Shown piece after piece: positions 1 through 13,720 of a stretch of DNA of 64,000 nt. Below the pieces are notes generated by a model, which was not told the origin of the DNA, ran no database searches, and was given only the letters and a program-made list of their open reading frames with translations. How positions within the stretch are numbered: the first letter of the stretch is position 1; every line of letters begins with the position of its first letter. Position numbers and translations under genes: made by a program. Origin of the DNA: Platycnemis pennipes (Eukaryota; Arthropoda; Insecta; Odonata; Platycnemididae); NCBI GenBank assembly GCA_933228895.1, contig OW121848.1, forward strand, positions 138,464,615 through 138,528,614, in the 5' to 3' direction.

Positions 1-804
1 CAGCTGCATAATGTCATCTTTGTGCCTTTTCAAATGGTGTTTTAAACCTGAAGTAGTACGTGACGCACCACGCGATATACTCGCACTGCAAAAATTGCAA
101 ACTGCTAATTTCTCGTCGAGATCACAAATGTGAAAATGTTGCCACACTTCGATGGTCATTCTAACTTAATAAGTTTGAGTTTAATAAGTTAACTTAATAA
201 GTTGACATAACTTAATAAGTTTACGTTAATGATAAATTTGGTGGATTAAAAACGAACGTAAGTTTTACGACGGCTTATATACTTCTTCTCCTCAATCCTT
301 ACGCAACTGACAAACCGCGGCAAACTTGGAACACCGCGATTCTTTTGTTTCTTATTATAAGCATGTATTTTACTATGTTAATCACAAACCTGAAATTAAA
401 TAAGGAAACCAAATTTATTTCAAAAATTGAATTTATAAAATGTAAGCGTAGTCATGCAACGAGGAGTCAAAAAAAAGGAACAACCAATCTCGCGAGCGTT
501 TGATCATTTGCTTTGTCATGTAATTCTCGTGAAGGTATTATGGATTTATATTTTCATGCTTAACTTAAAGATGAAGTTTGGTTTGAAATATTAACTAATG
601 AATTGGTACCAACCAAATCTGCTAGCCCTAATGCTTTGTAACATGTTACCCAACCGATGCCCGTGAATTATAAAAGCATAGTCGATTTGTGTAATGTATT
701 CCAGATGGTGAAATTATTACTTTGTGTCCTCGAATATATAATAGTGCAAATAGCTCACTATCCGAGTTATTCGAGGATTCGACTATTCGAATGTGCCATC
801 TCTA
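1..804. other. AT-rich non-coding stretch
   Basis: I see no coding region, RNA gene or recognisable transposon end here apart from the small palindromic repeat cluster at 162-232. Longer reading frames are absent in all frames. It is most likely intergenic or intronic sequence of old repeat origin. Confidence 0.5.
162..232. repeat. short tandem cluster of a near-palindromic 13-mer
   Basis: Four imperfect copies of AACTTAATAAGTT lie within 71 bp, separated by 4-7 bp. The unit is almost its own reverse complement, so each copy could form a small cruciform. No gene or element end is attached to it, and a function cannot be inferred. Confidence 0.7.
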
Positions 805-932
805 CTTTTTATACATGATATGCATGTAACATGCATAACATGTAATGCATGTTTGGTGTGAACTCACCCCCTGCCATACACATTTATGGTATCTTGCAGG
901 GTATTATGTAGATGTATATGCGTGCAAAGGAG
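805..932 (+). mobile_element. 3' end fragment of LINE family A (GATGTA-type tail)
   Basis: The stretch ending in CCCCTGCCATACACATTTA, a TTGCAGGGTATTATG block and a tail of GATGTA-like hexamers matches the 3' ends seen at 2205-2290 (minus), 49923-50322 (plus) and 63516-63580 (plus). Only the untranslated end is present, as expected from 5' truncation during LINE integration. Confidence 0.7.
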
Positions 933-1852
933 ATTGAAAAAGCTAGTGCAACGTTACGAAAAGGGCTAAGAAGCGAACGGCGAATAAGTAAGAAAGTAAA
1001 GTAGGTTTGTGGAATACGCCTCGTATATTCTTGATGAGATAATGACTCATCTGGATGAATTTTTTGTCAGTTAAGACAAAGATTTGCTTTGTTTCGAGAG
1101 AATTTATTGTTAAAAAATTGGAAAATAATATAGTTTGACCTCAAAACGTGGAACGTATGACATGTGTAAAAACCTTAATAGTGTGGCAGCGAATTACCTG
1201 AATAGAAAACGTATTAATTACGTAAAAAAATCCTTGCTTCCGACAAACATTCTGCGGTCATAAAGTTCACTTGACATTTTCAAGGGAGAGTCCACAAAGC
1301 CATTAATGGAGGTTACAGTCCTGGTAAATAATGATCAAACCATGGCTTCTCTTCAGATAATATATGGAATTAGTCTTGTCGTCCTCCCTTGGTACGGTAG
1401 GAGGATTTGCATTGCAGATATAAGGGGCTCCTCATATCAGCAAGGTGATAGAGGAAAATTTGACGAAAAAAGAATTTCACCATACTCTTATTAGCAAATA
1501 ATATTTATTCAACAATTTATTATTATATTATTTAAAAAATAACTAGGGGGGCAATCCCCTCTGTATTGCTATGGCGGGCCAGCCCCCTTTACGCTAGCTA
1601 CGAAAAAAAGTTTCGACGTTCAGCGAAAGAAGTTTTTGATGGTGTGTCGTCACAATTTTTCCATGCATCTCTCATAGACGGAACAAGATTAGAAGGTGCA
1701 GGAGAGTGCATATACATGCTAGCCTACGAGTGACAACGAAGGCAGAAAATCGATTAGGCCCCAAATCCTTGGGACTAAACTTGGTGTTTTCTTTGGCCTC
1801 TTATGGAGATTTTAAGCATATTAGAATGTGAATAACAATTGAGATAGAGATT
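933..1852. other. non-coding stretch, nothing recognised
   Basis: The longest frame here (1306-1494, 62 codons) has no recognisable motif, codon bias or splice context. A short G-run/C-run hairpin occurs near 1544-1590. I see nothing else. Confidence 0.5.
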
Positions 1853-2170
1853 GTGTGGTCATTATAGCTGAGTACTAGTCTTCACCATCAGGGATCGGGT
1901 TCGATTCCCGGCTGTAGCAGACATTTTTCATTGGTTTTTTGGTCCCTACTTAGTGCTGTATAGAGAGATATTCAAGTTCTGTGCTCCGTCTGTCGGATGG
2001 AACGCTACACCGTGGGCTCCTTGGAGTCTTTCTTTTGGAGAAGGGTAACTCCGGGTTTTCTTCTCCAATCTTCCGTTCCATGAAAGACACACCTCTACGC
2101 AATTACTCACGTATTCTGAATAGCGCAAATAGCGCTGAATAGCTGTCGGTTGCCTCCTCTAAATAATTAT
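1853..2170 (+). mobile_element. tRNA-derived SINE, family S1, diverged copy
   Basis: A tRNA-like head with a pol III B-box (GGTTCGATTCC near 1888-1898) is followed by the family body: a GTCGGATGGAACG block, a GTGGGCTCCTTGG block and the end block CTGTCGGTTGCCTCC. The same body occurs at 33178-33480 (plus), 41447-41757 (minus) and, in part, at 60035-60172 and 43390-43560 (minus). This copy carries many substitutions and is probably old. Confidence 0.75.
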
Positions 2171-2204
2171 GACTAATATTACCCTTGAAGAGTATCGTGT
2201 CCGA

Positions 2205-4095
2205 AATACATTTCTACGTCTACATCTATACGATACCTTGCAAGCCACCGCGAGGGTGTGTGGCAGAGGGTGAAGATCACCAGGCATGCACTACTAACAT
2301 GCAAACTAGCAACTATATTGTCTCATGCAACTTGATTGTTAGTGTCTACAGTAGTTAAGGGGTAAGACATGCACCATGCACTACATAATACTCAAGAATA
2401 TTTCCCCTGCCTATCCCTTTCCTATGCTGCCTATTCTGTTCTCTTATAGTACGGGGGAATATGCCATTTTGAATCTATCTGTACGACAATCTATCTCTCT
2501 AATCTTATTTATCTGGTCGAATCTAGCATAATACGCTGGTGTTTTTAATATGTGCCTAACATCTTCAGTAAAGCTATCCGATTGAAATTTCTCTAATAGA
2601 TTTAATCTGAAATTTAACCTACGCTCTGATAATGATTCCCACCCTTATTCTTGTATTAATTCTGATACACTACTCAACCTATCGTAACACCTTTTGACGA
2701 ACCTAGCTGCTCTACGCTGCACACTGTCTAGTTCTCTCATCAAACCTAATTCATTAGGATCCCATACACTGGCTGCATACTCAAGGTGGGGCCTAAGTAG
2801 TGAAAAGTAGCATCGCTCTTTTGTCTTCTCATCACATTTCCCAAGTACTCTTTTTATAAATCCTAGCTTTCTCTTCGCTCGGCCGCATATTTCCCGGATG
2901 TATCTACCCCACGATAAATCTTTAGTGATTGTTACACCTAAATATCTTACGGTTTCAACGTTTTCGATCTTCGTGTTATTAATTCTATAGGATCGCTCTA
3001 TCGAATTATTCCTCCTCCAAAAATTGATAGCTACACACTTTTTAAGGTTGAGTTCTAACTGCCATTTGTCGCACCACTCTTGAATTGCATCTAAATCCTT
3101 GCTAAGCGATTCCCTGTCTTCTTCTTTTGATATACCCCTATACACTACCGCATCGTCTGCAAAAAGTCTAAGCTTACTACTAACTACGGTACCCAAATCG
3201 TTTATGTATAAAAAAAATAGAAGCGGACCTACTACGCTACCCTGGGGAACTCCCGATGTGACTTCGATTGTGTCCGACATGATACCATCTATGACAACCC
3301 TCTGCTCTCGCTCACTTAAGAATCCTTTTACCCAACATACAACGTCTTTATTTATACCAAAACTCTCTAACTTCAAGATTAATTTGTCATGAGGAACTTT
3401 ATCGAAAGCCTTTTTAAAATCTAAAAATATCGCATCAACTTCAGTACTGCTTTCGCCGTGGACTAAAATATCGTGTACGAATAAAGCTAATTGTGTCTCG
3501 CAAGATCTACCTTTCCGGAACCCATGCTGGCTGTTTATGAGTAATTTCTGACTATCCAAATGCCCCATGATCGAACTGACTACTATGTGCTCAAATATCT
3601 TACAAGAGATTGACGTGAGTGAAATGGGACTCTAGTTACTGGGTTCTTCCCTATCACCGCTTTTAAATACAGGTGTAATGTTTGCTACTTTCCAATCCTT
3701 GGGTACTGTGTGGTTCTTTAGTGTTTGATTGAATATTATTTCTAGATAGGGGGCTATTTCAGAAGCTAATGTTTTATATACTCTGGAAGGAATTTGATCG
3801 GGACCTGGTGATTTGTTTTTACTAATGCTTTTTAACTGCTGCTCTATTCCGCGACATGAAATGTTTATTTCGGGCATTTGCTCACCGAAAGTGTTCACTG
3901 CGTTTTGTGACGATGAGTTGAATACACTTTGGGAGAAGGTGTTTAAAGTATTGGCTTTTTCTACACTGCTGGTGACTCTGATTCCTTTATTATTTTTAAG
4001 TGTGTGCACTGTGGACTTATTTCCCTGAAGCTCTGTCACATATGACCAAAACGCTTTAGGATTGCTATCTAAATATTCTCCTAACATCTTTCGGC
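2205..4095 (-). mobile_element. 5'-truncated CR1/L2-like LINE (family A)
   Basis: A minus-strand non-LTR retrotransposon. It keeps the reverse transcriptase and C-terminal region of ORF2 (2444-4087), an untranslated tail with the CCTGCCACACACCC-type block, and terminal TAGATG-like hexamers near 2211-2232. The endonuclease half of ORF2 and ORF1 are missing; similarity ends abruptly near 4090, a typical 5' truncation. The protein has two in-frame stops, so the copy is dead. The clade assignment rests on the QHGFRKGRSC block and is from memory of the family. Confidence 0.88.
2444..4087 (-). pseudogene. LINE reverse transcriptase, two nonsense mutations
   Basis: RNA-directed DNA polymerase of the element above. 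The upstream part (3632-4087) has the thumb-proximal motif SPGPDQIP and ends at an in-frame TAG where related enzymes have Tyr in the NYRPISL motif. The frame continues without shift through 2645-3568. There FLDFKKAFD (first catalytic Asp), SGVPQGSVVGPLLF and the active-site FADD are intact, at residues 48-56, 105-118 and 136-139 of the 307-codon segment. A second in-frame TAA replaces a residue before GWESLSERR. The frame then runs to a natural stop at 2444-2446. There are no frameshifts and just two stops, which suggests fairly recent activity. Confidence 0.88.
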
Positions 4096-6271
4096 GGCGT
4101 CAGCAGTCTTTGTAAAGAAAAATTTAGAAAGTTATAAATTTATTTTATTCCACTAGAAGATAATTCTTTCCTTAACGTCTGGTACAAATTCAACCTCTTG
4201 AAATTACATACGTATGCTTGATTTGTCACTTTTTCTATTATTTTCACGAATTTTACTCCGAATTCTATCTACTACTCCTAGTTTCACCGCGTGCATCGAC
4301 AAAATCATGAGTGCATCTAATCTCGTTGTATAGGCCTATCTTCTGCATGAATTGTTATGATAGCCAACTTTTACCATTCCATTGGTTGTGAAGATGGAGG
4401 TTATAAAAACCACAACATTTAATTCTACTTGAAACTCATTTCAGAATTTTTATTTTTATTTAATTGTAAGTTACAACTGAGCAACGGAATATTTTATGGA
4501 AGTTTATATGATTTGAAACAGGAAACTATATTTCTTGTTAAGGATTAGATTTTTATGGGGCTTTCTTTCATCTGGTTCATGTCTGGTGTAGGACAATAAA
4601 TACTACTAAAATTTTCGGAAAGGCAATACGATTGTAGATTGTAAGACAAAGAGCGAATAGAGTTGCTGCTATTTTTTTTACAAAGTTATTGATATATTTT
4701 CACATACATTGTGGTTGTTCGCAATGAACTAAAATCAATCACTTTCACGAGGAAAAGTCTCGAGTGAAAAATTAGTGATGTTTTCGAGAGAACACGAGAA
4801 GTGATTAATTTAATCTTAGTTATTTAGGTAGCATCTGCTCATTTCACAATCAGAATATTACAAAACGCCAAAAAAGAACTATTTTAATGGTTGATTACGT
4901 ATTTCTTAGGACAAAATTTTTATTCCCGCCTGCCCTTGTGTCAGATTCAGTTGAAGGTTGTTTAGTTCAATATGCGCTAGGTTATTAATGTTTTTCATAC
5001 GCCGTATCTTTTTGAATCCTAAGGGATTCTTCTTAATTCCTGACATACTTTAAAGGAGAAAGATTTTGGAAGTAAAAACCAAATTTATATTGGCAATTGT
5101 TAATGTAAATGCTGCTCCTTATGTGGGACCACGGAGGGCTAAGTAAGTAATCGTATGCTATAAGTGATAAAAAATGAAAGGTGGAAGATATAGAAACTTT
5201 TTCCCCGAGGAAGAATTGCTATAGAGCGTATGATAACCCATTAGTGAATGTGGGTTAAATATGAACTTGGAGGGTTATAAAACTTCTGGCAGCACGACTT
5301 CCAAAAGGTGAGATCTCGACCAAAGCAATAGAATGGAAGCTCTGACTTACGCAAACATTTCTAAGAACTGAACTCAGAGACTGTATGTAATCCGACCCTC
5401 GCCAGATTTCTGGGAGCGACCCACGTGAGAGGGATGAGGAGCGAAGGAGGGAGGGTGGCACAATGTTGCCGCTGACCAGAGACGGTGGGGAGAATGGAAT
5501 GGGAAAATGGCTCGTAACGGCGCGGTCGACCTCTGCAGCCGCCGAAAAAATTAAGATTTTCGGCGTGCATGGGTCCACGGCTTTGATGATAGCGGCTTAG
5601 GAAACTAATTCTGACCTATGTGCTTAAAGCTACTTGTAGAAGAATGATGTCGCCATTTTTTGATTTTTTCCGATTTTTGAATTTCTGTCTTCGAAGCAAG
5701 TTTTAATAAGCCAAAGTTCAGCTTGATTTTCTCGCTAACCTGGAGAAATAAAATTTTTTCTTTCCAATCGTTATGTGGAATGATATCTCCTGAATCAAAT
5801 AAAGAAAACCGCAAGTCTCTATCTTTAATAGTTATCCCGTAATTGAGTGATATATAAACACGGACAGCGCGAAAAAAGGCCGGAAACGGTCGCCCAAAAC
5901 TGCCAGCGGCCGAGGGTACCATAACGCCTTAATTTCGTGATTAAACCCTAAAGTCGCTTATTTTGTGAATCCTGTCGCAAAAAACGTTTCGCGAAAATGT
6001 CATGTCCCTACTTATGAGTATAAAAACTTTCCACTTATGGTTATGAGTAGAAAAAACTTTGTTTCGATTTTAAAATGGTCACCATTATTAGGAATTCAGT
6101 CTGTTCCGTTCATGATTTGTTATCATGTATCAATGAAAGATCACATTATACAGTTTGTTAACAATTAGTTACAGATTTACATGATAATGTCTTCTCTTTT
6201 TAAATTTGTGTCTTCCGAAATGAGAACTTTTTTTAAATGAGAGTTTGTGATGGCATAAATTTTCTTTTCAG
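4096..6271. other. non-coding, probably 5' flanking intron of the PP6 gene
   Basis: The next downstream feature begins with a splice acceptor, so at least the right part should be intron of the PP6 gene. I searched for the conserved catalytic motifs of the phosphatase upstream exons on the plus strand and saw none. The block 5240-5925 is more GC-rich than its surroundings and contains frames of up to 107 codons on the minus strand, without recognisable domains. It may be an unclassified repeat. Confidence 0.5.
5540..5565. repeat. short hairpin
   Basis: The 8-bp arms GCCGAAAA and TTTTCGGC enclose a short AT-rich loop inside the GC-rich block 5240-5925. No flanking gene gives it a terminator or regulatory meaning. 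Confidence 0.5.
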
Positions 6272-6462
6272 GTTACAAATACATGTTCAAGGATAAGTTG
6301 GTCACGGTGTGGTCAGCCCCAAATTACTGCTACCGCTGTGGAAATGTGGCCTCAATCCTTCAGTTCAGGAATGTCGAGGATAAGTCTCCTCTCATCTTCC
6401 ACGCTGTTCCTGATACGGATCGTGTGATCCCACCACGCACCACCACGCCGTATTTTTTGTGA
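6272..6462 (+). CDS. serine/threonine-protein phosphatase 6 catalytic subunit, last coding exon
   Basis: Catalytic subunit of PP6, a metal-dependent Ser/Thr phosphatase of the PPP family (PP2A-like), which acts in cytosol and nucleus with SAPS-domain regulatory subunits. The exon encodes the C-terminal 63 residues or so. It starts after a pyrimidine tract and CAG in phase 1 (GYKYMF across the junction). It has the conserved metal-site region [11 protein letters not shown] and the PP6-type tail [14 protein letters not shown] followed by TGA. The tail separates PP6 from PP2A and PP4, which share the PYFL end but differ before it. Upstream exons are not visible in the window. The downstream neighbour is convergent. 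Confidence 0.93.
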
Positions 6463-9400
6463 TGTATGGAGGCCGTTTGGGTGGGTGGCAAGAATCTGTT
6501 AAATGGGCATTTGGTGAAAACGGACTTGAGGAATGCAGACAAAGGAGCAGAAAAGGGTGATTTGGCACAGAAAGCCACTTGGGCACCCTTGACTTTCTTA
6601 AGCTTGCCTCTTCTTGTCTCTTCTACGTGGTATGCCAGCTGGCTGGGCAGCATCTGAGGGAAGAGGTGATGAGCCATTGTTGCAGAATGAAGACAGTGTG
6701 CAAGGGAAAGGAAATTGTGATGGTGCTGAAGGGAATTGAATCTAAACTCCCTTTGCCCTTTTGTTTTATTTTGTCCTTAATCTTCCTCTATAAAGACAGT
6801 ATTGCCAAAGTACCTACTGCCTTTCTCTCCTTACTAGCTGTTTCCTTTCTGGGGGCTCATGTGTTTTTTCCAGTGTTTACGTTCAACTGGTATACATGCT
6901 TAAAATGAGACGTGTTGCTACCGCTTAGCGACAAGTTTCTCTCGTGGCGTTTATCATTTGAGCTATATTGTATAAGGGAGGCAGAATGTATTCAGCATCA
7001 TAGTCTGTGTGACTAGGAAGTTTTAAAAGATCTTGTCAGGTATGGGATCCCAGTGCACATCAGTTTTTCTGTTTTCTCTATTAGCTGATGATAGAAAATT
7101 ACTTGGGAGGAATATGCTTAATCCATGATCATAAGAGATGGGTCTGCAGTAAGGTCGAGTAATGCCTATGAGAAAAGAGCACAATTTTGAGCTTATGATT
7201 GTATGTGATCAGCCGAAGTATAATGTTTATTTGGGTAATAATATCCCTCTTTATTTAAAAAAGAATGCTGTGTTTAATGGTACATTTCTCTCCTTGGTGA
7301 ATATATTTGTGTGTAGCCTATGTGATAGGTTATAAATCCAGTATTGCTTTTGGAGGGAAGAAGCTGACTTATTTAAAAATTATTGGGAATGAAATTTCGT
7401 CTTGTATGACTTGTATTTATGAGTCCATCTCTCAGACTTACAATTTGAAATTCATACTTCTTGTTTTCAACAAATTTTTAGTCCCTGTCTTTTTAAGCTG
7501 ATCGAATATTGGTTAAGGAAATAGTGATGAATGTGTATTATGGACAGGTATGATAGTACAATTATCTTTGCCAAACATCTGATAATGATTTACTTAAAGC
7601 CAGTGTTATTCTCTATTTCCCACACTAATAATACCACGTGCATATCATACATGGATGGGGCTCATTAACTTGAATAATTTTTACAATGGGTACAGGTCAC
7701 TATCAACGAGAAAGAAACTTAAGTTACTGTGGAGTAATTGGAGTGTCTCATACAAAAGTTAAAGATGATGTCAGCATTCACAGTGCACAAGACTGATAAG
7801 GTTTTTTTATGTATCATCATCACCTCACAGAATGTCTATAAAATCATCCACTTTGTTCCTTGACCTTACCATAACTGGGTTCTATGAAAATTAAGAACCA
7901 GACCTGGTTCACCATAACTGTATGCCAAGTAGTGAGTTGAAAAATATGGCAGAATTGACAATGTCAGCATTTGATAATATTCTGGGAGCCATGTAGTGTT
8001 TGAGTGGATGGTTGAAGTACTTTTATTTTTAAATTTTGAATAACTATGTGAGTGAGTGCTGATAACTTTCTTAGATTTGTATGTTATTAGAGGTGCTCCA
8101 GTTATTATCCACTTGCTCATGATGAAATGCACTTCTATGACCCAGTGTTATATTAGTAATGATGAATTCTTAATGTAAAAAAATCTCAAAAGCGTGTAAT
8201 CTTCTTCTAAAATAAGTTTTGTGGTAGTTTTTTTTAAGCTTTAAATTTTTCTTAAACTTTGCCATGATTGGTATTAATTTTACTTCCATAGGATATTAAA
8301 TCAACTTCTCTTAGTCCTTGGAAGGTTTATTTTCAGTCTTTCTCATGGTTTGTAAATTTACATTAGTTACCTGTCATGGTTACATGGAGAACTTTGTTCA
8401 AGATAATTCTACTATTGCTTTCTAAATTAATCCTTTCCCTGCATTTTTTTTTAATGAGCCAGGAGCAGTTTAATTCTTCCATTTCATATTTGCTCAGTTA
8501 CGCATTTTCTTGATCAATCAAGGGTATACATCCATTGAAGCCAGGACTTATGTGGTGTTTTCTTCCCATGAGCAAATTTTTCATGAGGCCAATATCAGTT
8601 GGCTCTCTTTATTTTTGCTTCATCTCATCTGTAAGATGTTAAAAATTTTCCCATTAACTATGGGCAGTTCCTTCATAATAACATGGACTCAGGATTGCTA
8701 CTTGTACATATGTATAGAAATTTCATGAATTTTTTCCTTGTTGGTATGGTTTGTTTATTGCTGTTGTAGCCATGCATCATTCAGTACATTAACTGTGAAA
8801 ACATCTATGGAAAATTGCCACAAATTTAACAGCTCTTTTTCAAGTCATGGGTCAAACATAAAATTTTATGGATTTTTCTTATGGCCCTATCCATATTTTA
8901 AAATGGAAATTTTGCTGAAACTCCTCCCTGTGAAGTGATTCGTAAGAAGTTTATAAAAACATCACTGCTTAAACTCACTCAACATGAGTTATTAGAAGTT
9001 GATTTTGTCTTAATGAAATGATTAGAAATGTGCATTATTCTTGTAATTCATTTTGGTTCTTAATGTCGTAGTTTTATTTGAGTTGCGATACATTCCAGTT
9101 ATATACCCTCACAGCAGTGCCTATTTCTAAAATTAGTCTACTTGTTTATTTTTTGACTTAAAGTCTTAAAAGTTTAAGGATTTAAACCTCATGGTTATAC
9201 TGTAGCAGGAAGATATTTTTCATGTCATTTAGGGAACCTGTCATGCACTCGTAATTTTCTTGCTTTGATAATTTAGGCCATTTGTGGCAGTCAGTTACAC
9301 TGTTCATTGGTTAATGTGAAAATAGCTCATTTGTTGCGATACACCAAGTTTTGAGATTTCATGCATATCCCGTCCTTTTAGACTTGTGCTGAAATCTTTA

Positions 9401-12400
9401 GGAATAACATTTATAGCCAGTTACAGTGCCTGTGAGTATATGGGTGTGCAGAGTTATTCTGTTAAATGCAGTTCTGGGAATAATTATTGTACATTTGTAA
9501 GTAGGAACCCCCTGTGATGTGCTCAAATTCAAACACCCATGAGTATAATTATTGGTTCACATGCTATGGCCTTTGATGCAAATGAATTTAGAAGGCCTGT
9601 TTGTCTTCCTACATGAATTGGAGCCTTGTTAGCAAAATATAAAAGATTATTTTTTGTTTGGGTAAAATAAATACTAAGGGTTTATTTTCTTACATTCACA
9701 AGCTTGTTTGAAGAATTTCTGAGACAGTTGATTTAGAATATCATTTACTTACCATTCATTTTAGACTCCACTGTTCATTCTCAGCCATCATTCTTCAAGC
9801 TCGATCTGCTTCATCATTTCATTTTAAATCAAAAGCTAATTATACTGCAATACATCATAGGTATTTCTTCTAAAATAAATGATTGTCAAATTTTTTATTG
9901 ATAACAGTAGTTGACTGGAAACATTTGAATGTGAATGCCAAAGAAAAACATTCTAGATTGCACAGTAGGACATAATTTTTTAAAATTTTGTCAATTACAA
10001 TGTTTGTGATATTTTTTGTCTGGAATACACTTCCTCATGTTTTAAAACTGAATAAATTGCTTCATTTAAAACTTGGGGCCATAAACATTGATGGAAACAT
10101 CTGTACCATGAACAACCTTATTTTTATTAAGCCCTAATAAGTTTACAATAATATTTTGTATATTGAAGCATTAAAAAGGTCATTTCCTCTGCATGATGTA
10201 GTTTACTATACAGATGAAGTGGATTTTTTAAAAGATTATATTGTAAATGCTACCTAAACAGTCAAGCAACAGGGGAAATTGATTTAAATATCAAGTAATT
10301 TGAATGTAATAAGTACCTACCATACCCCATCCTTGCTGTCATTTTCTTAAATTTCAAAGTTTTTCCTAGTTCTCTTGAGTTTGACTAAAATAAAGTCCTT
10401 TGTAGCTCTAAAATCTAGCCCTTTTTGTCTGGTTTCAATATTTGGACACAGCTGAATTGACATTTAACTAAGTAATCATAGTATGTGGTTATTGATATTC
10501 AGCTGTCCTTGATTCTCATAAAATTGCAGAGATGTGTTGTGCTTTATTTGTTTCTATGAATAGTACGGTAAATCTCGCAAATCACAGTTACTCCATTAAG
10601 TTACATTTTGGTGAGGTACTAGAGTTCAGTTAGAATGTGGATTCACTTTTCTAATTCTCATACACCAGTGGGACCAGGAAGGTCCCTTAAATTAGTGAAC
10701 AGCTCGGGTAACTTGAAGGAAGTAACTTATATGAGCTATACCTGCTGTGCGAGAGAGTATTAAGCGAGTAAAATCCCACATCCAGCTTAAACCTCAAGTT
10801 CTGGTTCTCCCTTAAACTTAGTAGTACAGATTAGGCTTTTGCTCACAATTATTTTGTGATCCAACTAACAATCCAACAATGACTAGCAAGACCAAGGAGG
10901 CCAAACCCTAGCTTGAAGTGCCTTTACAAGCTGGATGCCCTTTGGTTTAGTATGCATCAACTATGCTGTTATGATGAACTTGAAACCTGGTTTTATAAAT
11001 TGTCATCAGCTGATATGGACACTAAATCAATGTGCCAGTTACTGACAGACCAGTGCTACTCAAGTGGTGGACTAGCACTGATGTGGTTCTTGATCTTTCC
11101 TATTGGTCCACCACAACTAAAGGTCTTGAGTAGCATGTAAAGACTGTTGAGTAGCCGGAATATTGACTGTTAAAGGACATACAACAATTTTCAAGCCTCA
11201 AAAATATTAAAGCAGACAAAACCAGGCCTTATTTAATGTGTGAAGTTCAATGAAGCACCCCAAGGTATTCAGCACTTTTCACACCATCTAAAATGTCTTC
11301 TCTGGCCTAACAGTGCAAATAAACAGAATATCTTTCTCTCAGAACTTTAATGCCGTTTAAATAATTTTTTGTTGAGATTTACATTTATCTGGCGTGAAAA
11401 GGAGCTGCATGCATTGTAATTTTGTATTCGGTGAAGGTAACTTTTTCCGTGAATTCACTTCACACAAAATTTTCCGAAACATCACAGAAAAATGAATGCT
11501 CTGTGCCTTACTTTTGACTGAATGAAGCAAAGAATATTCATTGTTTTAAGTCAAAACATGTTTTCAGTGCACTGGATGTAAGGCATCAAGCATTGATGTC
11601 AAAAGTATTTCCCAAGGCAAATGACTTTTAGTTTTTGATAAGAGGTTACCACAAACCAGAAATAGTTGTTGTTACTGATTGAGACACCAGGTACCCATTG
11701 CCCAAGTTTTAAATACCCTGAACCTCTCTTCCTCTATCTTAGAAGCAGTTATGATGTAATTTTACTTATTGGTGCCTTGCTATAGAATAATCCATCAGCA
11801 ATTGTATTTTATGCAGATTAATGAACATACTTAAACTAATACATTCCTTCAGGTGATTAACCCAATTCCTAACATCCAAACAATTTCCTGCCATTCCTTC
11901 ATTATTTATTGTGCACTTGGTGAAATAGGTTATTATCTTTTGAAAGTTTTCCAAGGCTGATTTGGTATGTTGGTTAGCATGTTAATGTTATCTAGTCAGC
12001 CTTATATTATGAAAAGAACAAGAAATATTTATAAAGGAGGAGTAAATAACATTGACACATGTAGAGAATGAAGTCTCAAGAAGGATTTAAGAGACATAAC
12101 ATTTATACAATGTGTATTAAAACCTGCAAGTTGCCTTTGTACATAATGAACAAATAAATGTAATGTTTGTTGTAACATTTCCCTGGTTTTTACAATTGAA
12201 TGCCTACAGACATAATGGTCAACTTTCCTTATTACACAAGATGAAGATGAACAATATGACTATCTTGTTAAGAACTGGAATTACACCCAAAATCAGTCTT
12301 TATGTAAAATATTAATCATTCAGATCTAGAAAAGTAAAAAGTGCTTGCACAAATACCTAAAAAAATAAAGACTTTGGCACACAACCCTAGACACAGAAAT

Positions 12401-13681
12401 TTCCATTTCAAAGAACTAATATTACACAGAAAATTTTGATGAGCACAAATGGAACAGTACAATCATGATGGATCAGCCACTAGTAACTTGCAGAACTGAC
12501 AATGCTTGATACTCATGGTGTTAAGGATACATTATGCATACAATGATTTTGATTTAAATATAAGTACATCATGAAACATTGATGGATCTATTGCACTTGC
12601 TGTTCATGACAATTATATTATGCAAACAATTCCTGTTGTGTCACTGAAAGTTCCATGTATGGAGAACTTGGCTAAGCATTAGTGTACGTGGATTAGAGAA
12701 AATCATGAGTATTCGTGCTATCCTACATTTTTCAGACAGACCACCATTGGAATTTCCAACAATCAGCATAAAGAAAACTCAATGGCAGATTCTTAACAGA
12801 TTAAGACTGATCGTTCACAATACATCCCCTCAGTACTTCCCGAGATGAATGAAAACTAAGTCTTGCATTAAGTAGAGACTGAAGAATTGACAAATATATA
12901 CACCACATTTGGCAAATACGCTTAAAATCCTAGAATTGAACATGTGTAAATATCTTACAAAGAATACATATATTGTTGTACTTAGCATTTGATGAATTAA
13001 ATCAATGAATACGTTGATATTCATACAATACTAGTTAATATCATGAGGCTTACTATCTACATAAGACTGCTTCATTGGCACAAAAAAATTAAGTATTTTT
13101 ATTAGCACACAATATGAAGCACTCCAAAAATAATACCAATATTAGGTGAAAAACAAAATTACATGGATAGTGATGTAGGTACATTTTCTGACAAAACGTA
13201 ATACTTTACTATTCACAGTTAAGTAAAGCTTTACAAATCATTATGTATCCTGGAAATCTAAGTCAAAATAAATAAATCTCTTAGAAAAAAATACTTATCA
13301 ACGAAGTTCAACATAAAATACCTGAGTCTAAATACATATTCTAATAATGCATGTGAAAAATACTCGACATGCAAAGATGTTGAATTCTGAGATTCTAAAT
13401 AAGTAAGAGTTTTGAAGTTATATTTATGAAAATATACCAACTTTTGTTACCATCATTTGGTATACTCAGAAATGTACCGACTAATAATTATAATACTTGA
13501 AATTACATTAATAATCACGATTTCATTCTGAAATTTCATAAGAGATCCATAGTCAATATCATTAATTTTATCTTCACGGAGTATTAGAAATGCACAGAAA
13601 ATTACATGAAGCTTTTGCAAATTACGAATTCAAAGACCACGACCTGGCCGCAAAAACTTTAGCAGTGTTACTCGCTGAAAT
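6463..13681. other. 3' UTR of PP6 and convergent intergenic region
   Basis: AT-rich sequence between the PP6 stop codon and the tRNA-derived foldback. Its left part must include the PP6 3' UTR. Several AATAAA hexamers occur (for example near 9668, 9875, 10046 and 12156), but none can be singled out as the cleavage signal. All reading frames are short and lack motifs. I see no RNA gene and no clear transposon ends. Confidence 0.55.
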
Positions 13682-13720
13682 TGCACATTAGCAAGATATT
13701 CCACAGAGAGAAAATCATTC

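Noticed and set aside
5605..5922. 105-codon minus-strand open frame in a GC-rich block
   Set aside because: No recognisable domain, no splice context, and overlapping frames on the same strand; likely a composition effect or an unclassified repeat.
7084..7105. CTGATGA closely followed by GAAA, hammerhead-like
   Set aside because: There is no room for helix II between the two boxes and no flanking inverted or direct repeats.
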